A DNA stretch of 57,953 nt from Alphaproteobacteria bacterium (lineage in GTDB: Bacteria > Pseudomonadota > Alphaproteobacteria > Caulobacterales > Parvularculaceae): contig JAUHYK010000020.1 in the NCBI GenBank assembly GCA_030426465.1, positions 1 to 57,953 on the forward strand, written 5' to 3'. Shown here in pieces: positions 1 through 9,553 of this stretch (position 1 is the stretch's first letter; each line of letters starts with the position of its first letter). The position numbers were made by a program, and so were the translations under genes. The notes under the pieces were generated by a model, which was not told where the DNA came from, searched no databases, and saw nothing but the letters and a program-made list of their open reading frames with translations.

Positions 1-2940
1 TATGACGCCAACAGAAATGGCGGCGCGTTGACGCTCAAAGGCCTCTCGACCGTATTTGCCGAAATCGACGGCCATCTCGACTGGCTTGCGCCGCGCGGCT
101 TTGTGGAGAAGCTGAACGCCGATCTCAATGCAGTGCTCGCTGAAGACTATCAGCCGACGGTGCAGGAAATTGCAGGGCGTAATCTCAACATCAAGGGCGC
201 GCTCGATTGGCGCCGGAACGACTACAGGCTTGACGCGACCATCGCCGGACCGTTGGCGACACTCACCATAGATGACGGCCGCACCGATTTGCGCAGCGCC
301 GTTTCCGGCAAGGCGCGGCTCGAAGCAGCGGCGCGCGAAGACAGCGAGTTCTGGCTGGAAAACGGTTTAACGCTCGATACGCTGCTTGACGCGAATTTCG
401 ACGATGCGATCACGCTCAATACCGCAATGGTCACGACGGGCGATGGAACGAGGTTCACGGGCGAAGCGGCGTATAGCCTTGAAAATGGCGCCCTGACCGT
501 CAACGGCGACATTTTGCTGACGCCGGCTTTTGCTGCGCTCGTCCTTCCGGGGATGACGCCCCAGGGGAATATTACGGGCGATATTGAGCTCTCCGGTCCG
601 CTTGACCGGTTCACCCTGAAAACCGCATTGGAAGCGCCAGCGCTAAATGTCAGTGACGGCGCCTTGCCGCCCATGAACCTCACAGCCGCCTTGTCCGGCC
701 TGCCGCTCCTTCCCACCGGCGAGGTCAGCGCACGGGCAAGCAATGGCGCGCCGCGCCGCCTCAGCGCACAATTTCGATCCTCCGAAGACGGAACAATACG
801 GATACCGGCGCTTGCCTATGCCGGACGCGGCTTCGCACTTGACGGTTCAGCGCAGGTCAACCCCACGCGGCAAACCGTCAATCTCGACCTGACCTATAAG
901 GGCGAAGACGACGCCGAACCATGGCCTGGCGTACGGGCGCAAGGCGCCGCCACGGCCAAGGGAATTCTCTCTCGCGACGGCGCGCTCAACCGCATGACCG
1001 CAACAGCAGACACGCTGGCGGTTAACGACTTCGCTGTCTCCGGTTTGAATCTTACCGCTGAAGGTCCCCCCGGCGCGGTGCGCATTCGTATGGAAGCCTC
1101 GCAGTTTGACAGTGCGCAGACAGGCCTTGCCAGCGACATCACAATATCGGGCGTCGCAAATGCAAGCGGGCCGCCCAGTTTGGCGCTCAACCGCTTTGAA
1201 GCACTATTACAATATACGCAGGCGCGCCTCACCGAACCGGCGCGGTTTGATTTTTCCGACGGGGTCAGCGTCGACAATCTGCGCCTCGCCTGGGGCGCCA
1301 ATGGCGCGATAGCCATTGACGGCGCCTTGAACGCGACGCGCTGGCAAGCTGATGCGCAACTGACCAATGTGACCATCCCAGGCGCCGACGGACAGGTGAC
1401 AGGCCAGATAGCACTCGACACCAATGATAAAACGCCGGCGCGTGGAAACTTCACGCTGCGCTCGCTGCTGCTCAATCGCGAGGACGCCTCGCTCAGCGGC
1501 CGCGCCGTATGGAATGGCGAAACCTTGCGTCTTACGGACGACCAGAGCGAAGAAAAGCTCGATATGAATCTGAGCTTGCCGGCGAGGCTCATTCGCGAGC
1601 CGCAATTGACCGTGGACACATCTGGCGAGATGGCCGGCAATATTCGCTACAATGGCGACACGCAGGCAATCGCTGCTTACCTGCCGCCCATGTTGCAAAC
1701 GATTGAAGGCGCTCTGAAAGCCAATTTCACCATTGGCGGCACGCTCGCAGCGCCAGACCTTGCTGGCGACGCCCAATTGACCGACGGCGCCTATACGGAA
1801 ATTGAAAGCGGCTTCTCGCTCGCGGGGGTCCATATGGAAGCCGAGGCCGCTTATGGCGCCGGCTCGAGCCTGGTGTCCTTCAAGGGCGGCGCTCGCGGCG
1901 CGCGCCAGAGCAAAGCCGACGCAATCGTATTTTCAGGCGATGTGAATTTCGGAGACGCGTCAGAACTCAATCTCGCTGTCACGCTCGACGGTGCAGAACT
2001 GTCCGCCCATCCGGTCAACACGCTTCGCGCCGATGGCGATGTGAAAATTTCCGGCCCGCTGGACGGGCTGAAGGCCACAGGCGAAATAAATGTTCTTGAA
2101 CTCGACGCCGAGATCATCACGCCCGAAAGCACCGGTCTCGTCGACATCGAAGTCGTCTCTCTCGAGGACCAGCAAGCTAACGCCCCTGAGGATCTGACGG
2201 CGTCCACGCCTGACAACGGCCTAGACTATGACATTCATATCGCCGCAGACGACCGCATCTTTATTCGCGGACGCGGTCTTGAAAGCGAATGGTCGGCGGA
2301 TGTTCATGCGGTGGATGCGCGCGATGCGCCGCTGGTTCTGGGCAGCCTGTCCCTGCGCCGAGGTTGGCTCGACTTTTCCGGCAGACGCTTCGACCTGACC
2401 CGGGGCGCTATCGACTTCGACCGGCTTCAGGCCAACAATCCGCGCCTCGACATTCGCGCGGAACTAAATGCGGGCGACGGCGTCACGGCGGCAATCGTAG
2501 TGTCTGGACGCGCCAGTGAACCGGAAATCGAACTGACTTCGACCCCGGTCATGCCGTCAGAGGACGTCATGTCGATCATTTTGTTCGGCAAACCGGCGCA
2601 AAACCTGTCGGCGCTCGAATCCCTGCAAACGGCGCAGGCTTTGGCCTCGCTTGGCGGCATCGGACCGTTCGGGGGCAGCGGCGGCGTCACCAGCAAACTG
2701 CGCCGCGCTGTCGGGCTCGACCTCCTTAATGTGGATATCGATCCGGAGAATGGCGGCGGCTCACTCACCGTCGGCAAATATGTGGCGGACGGGTTCTTCG
2801 TTTCGGCGAGCCAGGATGCGCAAGGACGCAGTGGATCGGTCAGCGTCAAATATGAGATCACCGACAACATCACCGTCGAAACTGAACTCGAACAGGAAGG
2901 CGATCAGACCGTGTCTGCGAACTGGAAGAAGGATTTCTAG
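1..2940 (+). CDS. tamB: Translocation/assembly module protein TamB, C-terminal part
   Basis: The reading frame is already open at base 1, so this is the 3' part of a longer gene; the TTG at 28 is only an internal codon. About 980 residues are visible. They show the repetitive beta-rich pattern of AsmA-like/TamB proteins (many short strands ending in Gly-Asp or Leu-Ser-Gly) and a C-terminal TamB (DUF490) domain over roughly the last 330 residues, ending in an aromatic residue (WKKDF). TamB is an inner-membrane-anchored periplasmic protein that works with the outer-membrane protein TamA in outer-membrane assembly and lipid transport. The N-terminal anchor and probably tamA lie upstream, outside the window. 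The family call is firm; the exact length is unknown. Confidence 0.9.
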   Translation, partial: YDANRNGGALTLKGLSTVFAEIDGHLDWLAPRGFVEKLNADLNAVLAEDYQPTVQEIAGRNLNIKGALDWRRNDYRLDATIAGPLATLTIDDGRTDLRSAVSGKARLEAAAREDSEFWLENGLTLDTLLDANFDDAITLNTAMVTTGDGTRFTGEAAYSLENGALTVNGDILLTPAFAALVLPGMTPQGNITGDIELSGPLDRFTLKTALEAPALNVSDGALPPMNLTAALSGLPLLPTGEVSARASNGAPRRLSAQFRSSEDGTIRIPALAYAGRGFALDGSAQVNPTRQTVNLDLTYKGEDDAEPWPGVRAQGAATAKGILSRDGALNRMTATADTLAVNDFAVSGLNLTAEGPPGAVRIRMEASQFDSAQTGLASDITISGVANASGPPSLALNRFEALLQYTQARLTEPARFDFSDGVSVDNLRLAWGANGAIAIDGALNATRWQADAQLTNVTIPGADGQVTGQIALDTNDKTPARGNFTLRSLLLNREDASLSGRAVWNGETLRLTDDQSEEKLDMNLSLPARLIREPQLTVDTSGEMAGNIRYNGDTQAIAAYLPPMLQTIEGALKANFTIGGTLAAPDLAGDAQLTDGAYTEIESGFSLAGVHMEAEAAYGAGSSLVSFKGGARGARQSKADAIVFSGDVNFGDASELNLAVTLDGAELSAHPVNTLRADGDVKISGPLDGLKATGEINVLELDAEIITPESTGLVDIEVVSLEDQQANAPEDLTASTPDNGLDYDIHIAADDRIFIRGRGLESEWSADVHAVDARDAPLVLGSLSLRRGWLDFSGRRFDLTRGAIDFDRLQANNPRLDIRAELNAGDGVTAAIVVSGRASEPEIELTSTPVMPSEDVMSIILFGKPAQNLSALESLQTAQALASLGGIGPFGGSGGVTSKLRRAVGLDLLNVDIDPENGGGSLTVGKYVADGFFVSASQDAQGRSGSVSVKYEITDNITVETELEQEGDQTVSANWKKDF

Positions 2941-3009
2941 GCGCGGCACAGCGGGGTTCGCCACCGCGATCCATTGTTCACGGCCTGCACTCAATCTAGT
3001 CTGGCTGCC

Positions 3010-3513
3010 ATGACATTCGATCCTCAACCGGTTCTGCACGGCGAGCGACTTTTACTGCGACCGCTTGTGCCCGACGATTTTGACGATCTTTACAACGCGG
3101 CCGCGGATCCGTTGATCTGGGCTCAACACCCCGAAAGCAATCGTCATGAGCTCGCGGTCTTCCGTGTGTTTTTTGACGCCGCCATCACATCAGGCGGAGC
3201 TCTGGCCGTCATTGATATCGCGAATGGCGCCGTCATCGGCAGCTCCCGCTTTCACGGTTATGATCGCGAGCGAGGCGATGTAGAAATTGGCTGGACATTT
3301 CTCGCACGCCGCTATTGGGGCGGCCACTATAATGGCGAGATGAAAGCGCTGATGCTCGATCACGCCTTTCGGTCTGTGCGCCGCGTGATTTTTCTGGTCG
3401 GCCCGGACAACATTCGCTCCCGGCGCGCAGTGCAAAAAATTGGCGGCGTAAAAATTGGTGAGCGTGTGAATGGCGAAGGCGTGAAGAGCGACGTTTACGC
3501 CGTCAGCGCCTGA
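3010..3513 (+). CDS. GNAT-family N-acetyltransferase (RimJ/RimL-like)
   Basis: A 167-residue protein of the RimJ/RimL type. It opens with GERLLLRPLVPDD and has the family pattern of a central strand (DVEIGWTF), a YWGG helix start, and a C-terminal NIRSRRAVQKIGG segment that normally contacts acetyl-CoA. The ATG at 3010 was chosen over an upstream TTG at 2974 because the domain begins about eight residues after it. Such enzymes transfer acetyl groups to protein N-termini or small molecules; the substrate cannot be told from sequence. It lies 69 bases after tamB on the same strand and may be co-transcribed with it. Confidence 0.85.
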   Translation: MTFDPQPVLHGERLLLRPLVPDDFDDLYNAAADPLIWAQHPESNRHELAVFRVFFDAAITSGGALAVIDIANGAVIGSSRFHGYDRERGDVEIGWTFLARRYWGGHYNGEMKALMLDHAFRSVRRVIFLVGPDNIRSRRAVQKIGGVKIGERVNGEGVKSDVYAVSA

Positions 3514-3566
3514 CGGTCGCGGGCGCCTGTAGCCATGGCGAATGCCTGCGCCGCCCTAAACACAAA

Positions 3567-3592
3567 CGCCGCCCCGTTTGATGGGGGCGGCG
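3567..3592. terminator. GC-rich hairpin between the GNAT gene and rpsI
   Basis: A perfect 9-bp stem (CGCCGCCCC / GGGGCGGCG) with an 8-base loop lies between two convergent genes. Read on the minus strand it is followed by a T-rich stretch (TTTGTGTTTA), so it best fits a terminator for the rplM-rpsI transcript, although it is about 200 bases past rpsI. It could also stop the GNAT transcript. Confidence 0.55.
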
Positions 3593-3745
3593 CTTGCGAG
3601 AAACTGTTTCGTGGGAGGACTTAAAAATCGCCCACCAAGGCCCAAAACGCAAATTACAGCCTCGTAAAGTCGGCGGCTCAACATTACGATTTGGACAGCC
3701 GGAGCTTCAAAAAGCCCGAAATCACTGGCGTTCAGCCCATTTATC

Positions 3746-3769
3746 CCCAAGCGCGGAGAGGCGCTTGGG
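3746..3769 (-). terminator. Hairpin just downstream of rpsI
   Basis: A 9-bp perfect stem (CCCAAGCGC / GCGCTTGGG) with a 6-base loop, starting about 20 bases after the rpsI stop codon. There is no clear T-run after it on the minus strand, so it may act as a 3'-end stabilising hairpin or a weak terminator. Confidence 0.5.
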
Positions 3770-3790
3770 AAATCAGGCCGAAAAACGCGA

Positions 3791-4282
3791 TTAGCGTTTC
3801 GAGAACTGGAACGACCGGCGGGCTTTCTTGCGGCCGTATTTCTTGCGCTCGACGGTGCGCGAATCACGGGTCAGGAAGCCGCCTTTTTTCAGGACCGAAC
3901 GAAGGCCCGGCTCATAATAGGTCAGCGCCTTGGCGATGCCGTGGCGAACCGCGCCGGCCTGGCCGGACGGGCCGGAACCGGAAACCGTGCAGACAACGTC
4001 GAACTGGTCGTTACGCTCAGAGGCGACGAGCGGCTGTTTGATGATCATGCGCAGAACCGCACGGCCGAAATAGTCAGCCTGGTCCTTGCCATTGACGGTG
4101 ATCTTGCCGGAGCCCGGCTTGATCCAGACGCGTGCGACGGCGGTCTTACGCTTTCCGGTTGCGTAGGCGCGGCCAAGAGCATCGATTTTCGGCTCAGGCA
4201 ACACTGTTTCTTCCGGGGCGGCGGCGACCACGCCAGCTTCTGCGGCGACGTCTTTCAGGTCTTCGAGGGAAGTCGTGCTCAT
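3791..4282 (-). CDS. rpsI: 30S ribosomal protein S9
   Basis: 163 residues. The core [17 protein letters not shown] and the C-terminal tail [17 protein letters not shown] are diagnostic for bacterial S9. The tail reaches into the ribosomal P site, where its last Arg contacts tRNA. An acidic N-terminal extension of about 35 residues precedes the core, as is common in alphaproteobacterial S9. It lies two bases after rplM, the standard rplM-rpsI operon, so the two are certainly co-transcribed. Confidence 0.97.
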   Translation of the reverse strand: MSTTSLEDLKDVAAEAGVVAAAPEETVLPEPKIDALGRAYATGKRKTAVARVWIKPGSGKITVNGKDQADYFGRAVLRMIIKQPLVASERNDQFDVVCTVSGSGPSGQAGAVRHGIAKALTYYEPGLRSVLKKGGFLTRDSRTVERKKYGRKKARRSFQFSKR

Positions 4283-4284
4283 GA

Positions 4285-4758
4285 TTAAGCGTCTCTCTGG
4301 TTCTTGGTGTTCATCGCGGCGACATCGAGCTTGGCGGGGCTTTGGGCCTCATGCGGGTGCTCTGCGCCGGCATAGATGCGAAGGTTGGTCATCTGCTTGC
4401 GGGCAAGCGGCGAATCTTTCGGCATCATGCGCTCAACGGCTTTCATCAGCACGCGCTCAGGATGTGCGCCGCCCATGAGTTTTTCCATTGTGCGTTCTTT
4501 GATGCCGCCCGGATAGCCGGTGTGCCAGTAGAACTTCTTGTCAGTCATTTTCTTGCCAGTGAAGACAACCTTCTCGGCGTTGACAACAATGACATTATCG
4601 CCGCAATCGACATGCGGCGTGTAGGCGGGTTTGTGCTTGCCGCGAAGGCGCATGGCGATGATGGATGCGAGACGGCCGACAACGAGGCCCTCGCCGTCAA
4701 TCACGATCCAGTTCTTCTGCGCTTCCGCTTCCGCCGGCTTCATGGCGTAGGTTTTCAT
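4285..4758 (-). CDS. rplM: 50S ribosomal protein L13
   Basis: About 157 residues. Recognised by [36 protein letters not shown] and [20 protein letters not shown], all typical of L13, an early 23S rRNA-binding assembly protein. The frame stays open 20 codons further upstream, but [10 protein letters not shown] is the family's normal N-terminus, so the ATG at 4758 was chosen. It is the first gene of the rplM-rpsI operon. Confidence 0.97.
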   Translation of the reverse strand: MKTYAMKPAEAEAQKNWIVIDGEGLVVGRLASIIAMRLRGKHKPAYTPHVDCGDNVIVVNAEKVVFTGKKMTDKKFYWHTGYPGGIKERTMEKLMGGAHPERVLMKAVERMMPKDSPLARKQMTNLRIYAGAEHPHEAQSPAKLDVAAMNTKNQRDA

Positions 4759-5063
4759 GGTCTTTTCCCTGCGGGCTTGGCTTTTCGGCCTGGGTTTGAA
4801 CTTGTCCGGCGCGCGCAAAGAAGGCGCCCGCCGTTGGAAGCGCGGCAGGTACCGCCCTCTTCTGTTTTGGTCAACAGTTTTCCGAGAAATATATGGAAAT
4901 CAGGCGATTATTTATGTGGTATTTTATTACCTCATATTTTGACCCGGCCTGTCGAAACTGTTAACTCGCGCGAACTTGACCCGAAAACCGCAGCGCGGGA
5001 AGCTGTAGCACGTCCAATCCGGACGGGGGCGCATAATCATCACTCTTTTAAAGGAGCATTCTT
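4759..5063. other. AT-rich divergent intergenic region before rplM and a secreted-protein gene
   Basis: About 305 bases with no coding signal, between the divergent rplM start and the gene at 5064. The middle part (about 4860-4945) is much more AT-rich than its surroundings. On the minus strand a TTGACC followed 17 bases later by TACCTG could be a weak promoter for rplM-rpsI. I see no strong hairpin or repeat. The promoter reading is tentative. Confidence 0.4.
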
Positions 5064-5624
5064 ATGCGTCTGTTCTCTTTGGAATTTTTGCTTATTGCGC
5101 TCACCGCGCCCGCCTTGGCGCAGGATATGGCCGAAGCGCCCCGATCGGCGCCCGAATGGTTCCTCGATGATATTGAGTTCCTCACCCGCGACGGCGGCCG
5201 CTGGATCGCATCAAACGCGGACTATCAAAGCGAGAGCGAGCCTATGGCGGCCTTCGTGATGGAATGGAAGACCGGCTACGCCAATTCCATTACAGGACGG
5301 CTTTACGGGCTGATTGACGGCGAGCCGACGCAGGATTTCTGGCGGTTTCGCCTATACTGGCATCCCGGCAAGGGCGAGGCAGTGCTCGAACAGTTCGGCA
5401 TTGGCGGCGCTTTCGGGATTGGATCGCTCTGGCCGGAGGATGACAGCAACAAGCTTCTCCAGACTTTTTACGCGCCCGGTGGCGACGCCGCCGAACAGGG
5501 GCATAAGGCCATGAACCCGGACGCCGACACCCACGTCACCACCAGTTACGATGTCGCCGGGGACGAGTGGACCGAGCGCCGCACTTACACCTGGAAACGG
5601 GATAAAACCACAACTGAAGAATAG
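5064..5624 (+). CDS. Secreted protein of unknown function
   Basis: 186 residues. A clear signal peptide (MRLFSLEFLLIALTAPALA, cleavage after ALA at about residue 19) points to the periplasm. The mature part is acidic and rich in Trp, Tyr and Phe (EWFLDDIEFL, FWRFRLYWHPGKGE), suggesting a small beta-sheet fold such as a lipocalin-like barrel; I do not recognise a named family. A good ribosome binding site (AAAGGAG) precedes the ATG. The next gene, a phytase-like lipoprotein, starts 19 bases downstream, so the two probably form one transcript and may share an envelope role. Confidence 0.7.
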   Translation: MRLFSLEFLLIALTAPALAQDMAEAPRSAPEWFLDDIEFLTRDGGRWIASNADYQSESEPMAAFVMEWKTGYANSITGRLYGLIDGEPTQDFWRFRLYWHPGKGEAVLEQFGIGGAFGIGSLWPEDDSNKLLQTFYAPGGDAAEQGHKAMNPDADTHVTTSYDVAGDEWTERRTYTWKRDKTTTEE

Positions 5625-5643
5625 TTCTAATTCGGAGTCTTGA

Positions 5644-6762
5644 ATGCGTCTGTCAGCCGCCTGCCTCATCCTTCTCACGTTTATCGCCGCATGCGACCGC
5701 AAAGCGAAAGACGGGGCGCCCGCACCATCCGGGATTACCGAACTGGACGAAGCGCCGGTCAGCGACGAGCTGCCCGGCCTTCCGGCCGCGGCGACGGGCA
5801 TCGCCTTCTGGCGTCACCCCACGTTGTCTTTCAACAGCACCATGATCGTCGCAACGTCCGGGGGCGTCATCTCCTACAGCATGGAAGACGGCAATGAAGT
5901 CTCGCGCATTGACGGCTTCGACGCGGATGGCCTTGCGGTCAGTTATATCGGTAAGGGTCCGCAGGCGGCTGGGTTTATCGCCTTTCTTGACGCGGCGGAT
6001 AATGCGTTCCGGTTTTACGGCGTCGATAATAATAGCCGGGCGTTTCTGCCGCTTGATGGCGGCCCGGCCATTCGCGGCGCCATCCGCAATTTCTGCCTGG
6101 GGCGCGCGCTGGATGCGTCCATCCCTTCCCTGTTTGTGGTGCAAAACAGCAAGGTTCAGATTTTCAACCTTACAGCGTCGGAGGGCGGCATCTCCGCCGA
6201 AAGCAGCGCGACGCTTGATACGCCGGACAATCTTGTCAGTTGCGCTGTGGATATAGACGGCAGTCTGCTCGTCGCGGCGGAAGATGGCGACATTTATCGG
6301 CTGTCGGGCGAGAACGCCTTCGCCGCGCCCATCGCGCAGGCTGCGGTAAGCTTGCCGGAAGACCTCGCCGTCATCGCCTCTGCAGATGAGAATGACCCAG
6401 CCGCAGTCACCGCTGAAATCCTACTGGTCGATCTTTCCAATGGCGCGATCCACGTCTTCGACAACGTCAACGGCAAGGCCCATGGCGCGGTGAAGCTGTC
6501 AGCGACAGACAGTATGCCAGGCGTCGACGGCGCTGAAGTCTTCGCGATCACCGGCGCCAATTTCGGCGGGCTCTACCGGAATGGCGTCATCGCGTTTGGC
6601 GTCGCCAATGGCGAAGACGGGCCGGTCATCCGCATCGCGCCGGTGAGCAGTTTGAAAAACGCGCTCTCTCTACCTGTAGGCGAACCGGTCTCGCCGCGAG
6701 GCGAAGCACCACAAGCAGCGGATGAGGGGCTGATCATTCCGATCAATATCGATCAGGAATGA
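5644..6762 (+). CDS. Phytase-like beta-propeller lipoprotein
   Basis: 372 residues. The N-terminus is a lipoprotein signal with a lipobox ending FIAAC (Cys at about 17), so the mature protein is lipid-anchored. Then come repeated beta-propeller blades. The segment IAFWRHPTLSFNSTMIV...GGVISYSMEDG resembles the first blade of beta-propeller phytases (the AIWVHP...VYDLDG pattern), and the C-terminal GVDGAEVFAITGANFGGLYRNGVIAFGV resembles their last blade. Beta-propeller phytases release phosphate from phytate using Ca2+; I did not verify the Ca2+ ligands, so substrate and activity are uncertain. It is preceded by a GGAG ribosome binding site and is probably co-transcribed with the secreted protein upstream. 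Confidence 0.6.
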   Translation: MRLSAACLILLTFIAACDRKAKDGAPAPSGITELDEAPVSDELPGLPAAATGIAFWRHPTLSFNSTMIVATSGGVISYSMEDGNEVSRIDGFDADGLAVSYIGKGPQAAGFIAFLDAADNAFRFYGVDNNSRAFLPLDGGPAIRGAIRNFCLGRALDASIPSLFVVQNSKVQIFNLTASEGGISAESSATLDTPDNLVSCAVDIDGSLLVAAEDGDIYRLSGENAFAAPIAQAAVSLPEDLAVIASADENDPAAVTAEILLVDLSNGAIHVFDNVNGKAHGAVKLSATDSMPGVDGAEVFAITGANFGGLYRNGVIAFGVANGEDGPVIRIAPVSSLKNALSLPVGEPVSPRGEAPQAADEGLIIPINIDQE

Positions 6763-6784
6763 GATCGCCTTACAGCAGGATAGG

Positions 6785-8023
6785 TTATTCCTCGTTGAGA
6801 AACGCCGCAGCCAACGGCGCGTGCACGCGGCCGAAATCACTAAACGGATCGGTACGCGTATTGATGGCGAACGCAATCGTCATCTGTTTTTCTGGAATGA
6901 CGATCAGCCAAGCCTGCGAGCCTTTGGACACACCGCCATGGTTTGCGTTGGCGTAGGGCATATCCTCCGTCCACCACATTTCATCGGCGAAGCGCCAGTT
7001 CATGGCGTAACCCTGTTCGTTGACAGCGCCGTCATTAAGACGTTGCGGCGTCCAGAACATCTCGCGTGTTTCAGCGGATATGAAGGCGTCATCAAGCCAG
7101 GCGGCCCCCATGAGCGCTAGATCGGATGGCGTCGCCATGAACCCGCCGCCCGCAAGCTTGTGGCTAAGATCAACCTTCCACCAGGGGCGAACCTTGTCGC
7201 CATTGCGCAAATAAGATTGCGCATGACGATGATCCGGTGCGTCGGGTGAAGGCGTTTCAATTCGGAGCGGGTTTGTCACCCAGTCCTTCATTAATTGCTG
7301 AAACGGCGCCCCACCCGCTTCCTGGAGGACGGCGGAGAGCAGCACCGTATCGAATGACGAATATTCAAAGTCATCACCGGGCTCGAACAACAGCGGCGAC
7401 CCGTCAAAATAGGAAAGCCCCTCTGCAACGTCTTCGTGATGTTCTCGCAAAGCAAGCGCACGATACATTCCGGCGTAATCGCGATTACCCTCATAGCTTG
7501 GGATGCCGGCCGTGTGCGAGGCTAGCTGGCGGGGGGTAATTTTTTCCCATGCATCATTTGGAAGGTTCGGCAGGTAGGCTGAGATCGGCGCATCGACATC
7601 CACGAGCCCGGCATCCACCAACCGCGCAAACAATGTCCCCGTCACCGCCTTGGAGGTGGAGCCAATGCGAAAGAGTGTTTCCGGCGTCGCGACTTGTTCG
7701 GAGTCGAGGTCCGCCCATCCGCTCGCCGCTGACCAGACAAGCTCGCCGTCAACCGCAATGGCGGCGGAGAGCGCAGGCGCATGGATCGCCGCGCGATGTT
7801 CAGCGATGATCGATTGCGCGTTTTTCGCTGCAGCGCTGTAGCGCGGATCAACAACACCTTGTGAATATGGCGCTTCGTCAGGAACCCTCATCCAGCCAAA
7901 AGGCCCGGTCATGCCAGGATAGTCTTCGGCGAAGAAGTGATAGAGCGGCGCCGCAAAATAGATGACGGGAACGAGAAGCGCCGCCGCCAATAAGGCAATC
8001 CTGGTTTTATGGTTGAATGTCAT
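6785..8023 (-). CDS. Serine hydrolase, beta-lactamase class C / penicillin-binding-like family
   Basis: 412 residues. An N-terminal hydrophobic segment (about residues 8-27) is a signal anchor. The family's active-site elements are all visible: Ser122-Thr-Ser-Lys125 (SxxK) in FRIGSTSKAVTG, Tyr221-Ser-Ser as the YxN/YxS element, and His362-Gly-Gly as the third motif. It also has the helper motif LASHTAGIPSY. The family includes class C beta-lactamases, D-aminopeptidases and esterases; context does not discriminate between them, and I would not call it a resistance enzyme. It stands alone, convergent with the phytase-like gene. Confidence 0.85.
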   Translation of the reverse strand: MTFNHKTRIALLAAALLVPVIYFAAPLYHFFAEDYPGMTGPFGWMRVPDEAPYSQGVVDPRYSAAAKNAQSIIAEHRAAIHAPALSAAIAVDGELVWSAASGWADLDSEQVATPETLFRIGSTSKAVTGTLFARLVDAGLVDVDAPISAYLPNLPNDAWEKITPRQLASHTAGIPSYEGNRDYAGMYRALALREHHEDVAEGLSYFDGSPLLFEPGDDFEYSSFDTVLLSAVLQEAGGAPFQQLMKDWVTNPLRIETPSPDAPDHRHAQSYLRNGDKVRPWWKVDLSHKLAGGGFMATPSDLALMGAAWLDDAFISAETREMFWTPQRLNDGAVNEQGYAMNWRFADEMWWTEDMPYANANHGGVSKGSQAWLIVIPEKQMTIAFAINTRTDPFSDFGRVHAPLAAAFLNEE

Positions 8024-8139
8024 TTAATCGCAGCCCCAATACGTCCTCAAACAATGAAGCAAATCCTATGATGCGGGCTGGCTCTCAAGACAATAAGGAA
8101 AAGCTGCTCCTGTGATCGCGCATGCAGCCGCGAGGAAAT

Positions 8140-9186
8140 TCAAGCTTTTCGCACATGAACGCCATGCGCCGCATAAAGCGCTGTCGCAAACACCATCAAC
8201 GCACCTGCTTGATGAAGAAGACCCAGCGCAATCGGCGTTGCGGCGAGAACGGTCCAGATCCCGAGAACGATTTGCAATCCCACAGCGGCAAGAACCAGAC
8301 GCGCACGCGGTTCATACTCCACCTTACGCGCGGCGAGGTAAAACCAGACCGCACCAGCGGCCAGCAGGTAAGCGCCAATGCGGTGATTGAACTGCACCGC
8401 GGCCATAGTCTCAAAGAGATCATGAAAAGCCGGGTTCGCGTGAAAATACCCGTCCGGAAAAAACTTTCCGTCCATTAACGGCCATGTATTGAACGTGCGC
8501 CCTGCCCTCAGCCCCGCCACAAAAGCGCCGAGCACCATTTGCGCGAAGACCCCGCCCGCTAGCGCAAAGGCGCCGAGACGAAACTTTTCCGGCGCAGCGA
8601 GTTTCTTCTGAGGCCACAGATCAAGCGCAAGCCAGAACATCGCCGCAAACAACAAGACCGCCAGCGACAGATGCGCGGCGAGCCGGTACTGGCTCACATC
8701 GACACGCTCCGACAATCCGGATGACACCATCCACCAGCCAAGCGCGCCCTGCATGCCGCCAAGAACAAATAACCCGGCGAGCTTGTAGGATAACCGCCGC
8801 GTGACTTGCTTCGTGACCACAAAAAAGATCAGGGGCAGGAGGAAAGCAAAACCAATTACGCGGCCCAGCAACCGGTGCCCCCATTCCCACCAGTATATCT
8901 GTTTGAACTCGGCGAGGCTCATTCCGAAATTCACTTCCGCGTATTCGGGGATGGTCTTGTATTTCTCGAACTCGGAGAGCCAGTCCGCCTCGCTCATTGG
9001 CGGGATGGCGCCGGTGACAGGGCGCCACTCCACGATGGAAAGACCCGAATCCGTCAGCCGCGTCGCCCCGCCGACAATCACCATGGCGGCGACCAGTCCG
9101 CACATGAAAAACAGCCATAGCGCAATGCGCCGACCGGACCGCACAGACGGGTTTTGCGGTGAAGAGCTGGAGATGCTAGAGGCCAT
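8140..9186 (-). CDS. ctaA: Heme A synthase (Cox15/CtaA)
   Basis: 348 residues and eight or so membrane helices. Diagnostic features are VGGATRLTDSGLSIVEWRPVTGAIPP near the N-terminus, the WWEWGHRLLGR motif holding a heme-ligand His, QYRLAAHLSLA, FNHRIGAY and the last-helix GLLHQAGALMVF with its His. It oxidises heme O to heme A for the aa3-type cytochrome oxidase in the inner membrane. It is divergent from a DUF2842 gene, an arrangement common in alphaproteobacteria. The ATG at 9186 gives the usual length. Confidence 0.96.
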   Translation of the reverse strand: MASSISSSSPQNPSVRSGRRIALWLFFMCGLVAAMVIVGGATRLTDSGLSIVEWRPVTGAIPPMSEADWLSEFEKYKTIPEYAEVNFGMSLAEFKQIYWWEWGHRLLGRVIGFAFLLPLIFFVVTKQVTRRLSYKLAGLFVLGGMQGALGWWMVSSGLSERVDVSQYRLAAHLSLAVLLFAAMFWLALDLWPQKKLAAPEKFRLGAFALAGGVFAQMVLGAFVAGLRAGRTFNTWPLMDGKFFPDGYFHANPAFHDLFETMAAVQFNHRIGAYLLAAGAVWFYLAARKVEYEPRARLVLAAVGLQIVLGIWTVLAATPIALGLLHQAGALMVFATALYAAHGVHVRKA

Positions 9187-9255
9187 GACGGTCCTTTAGG
9201 ACATTTGCCTGTTTTTCGCCCGCGACCCCGCGTCGCGGCCCCATCGAAAGCGCCC

Positions 9256-9477
9256 ATGAGCCCTCGTATCAAGAAACTGATCGGCTTCGCCCTCTTCCTG
9301 CCGGCGCTGATGCTGTACTTTTTCGCGGCGGCGGCGCTGGGCGAGCTTGTGCCGAATATCCAGCTTTTAAAGGCCGCCTATTTTCTGATCGCCGGGATCG
9401 CCTGGGCCTTTCCGGCCCGCTTTCTGATGGTGTGGATGGAGCGCGATCCGTCTCAGACCCGTGGGTTAGACGGTTAA
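9256..9477 (+). CDS. DUF2842 family small membrane protein
   Basis: 73 residues with two predicted membrane helices separated by a short loop (GELVPNIQLLK), and the conserved ending AWAFPARFLMVWMERD. This matches the small alphaproteobacterial DUF2842 family, whose genes usually sit beside ctaA or cytochrome-oxidase genes. Its function is unknown; context hints at a link to oxidase biogenesis. The ATG at 9256 was chosen because the frame upstream of it overlaps the ctaA promoter region. Confidence 0.8.
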   Translation: MSPRIKKLIGFALFLPALMLYFFAAAALGELVPNIQLLKAAYFLIAGIAWAFPARFLMVWMERDPSQTRGLDG

Positions 9478-9553
9478 TTTCCCTAAAGGTTAAACTGGCA
9501 AGGCCGTTGCAAGTCCCGTTTCGAACCGCCGCGAGGCGAAGCGGAACGTTGAG

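Noticed and set aside
4342-5259. A 305-codon plus-strand frame over rplM
   Set aside because: Antisense to L13 and overlapping the real secreted-protein gene in another frame.
6785-8023. Antibiotic-resistance class C beta-lactamase
   Set aside because: The motifs place it in the wide serine hydrolase family only; the YxN position is Y-S-S and there is no resistance context such as ampR.
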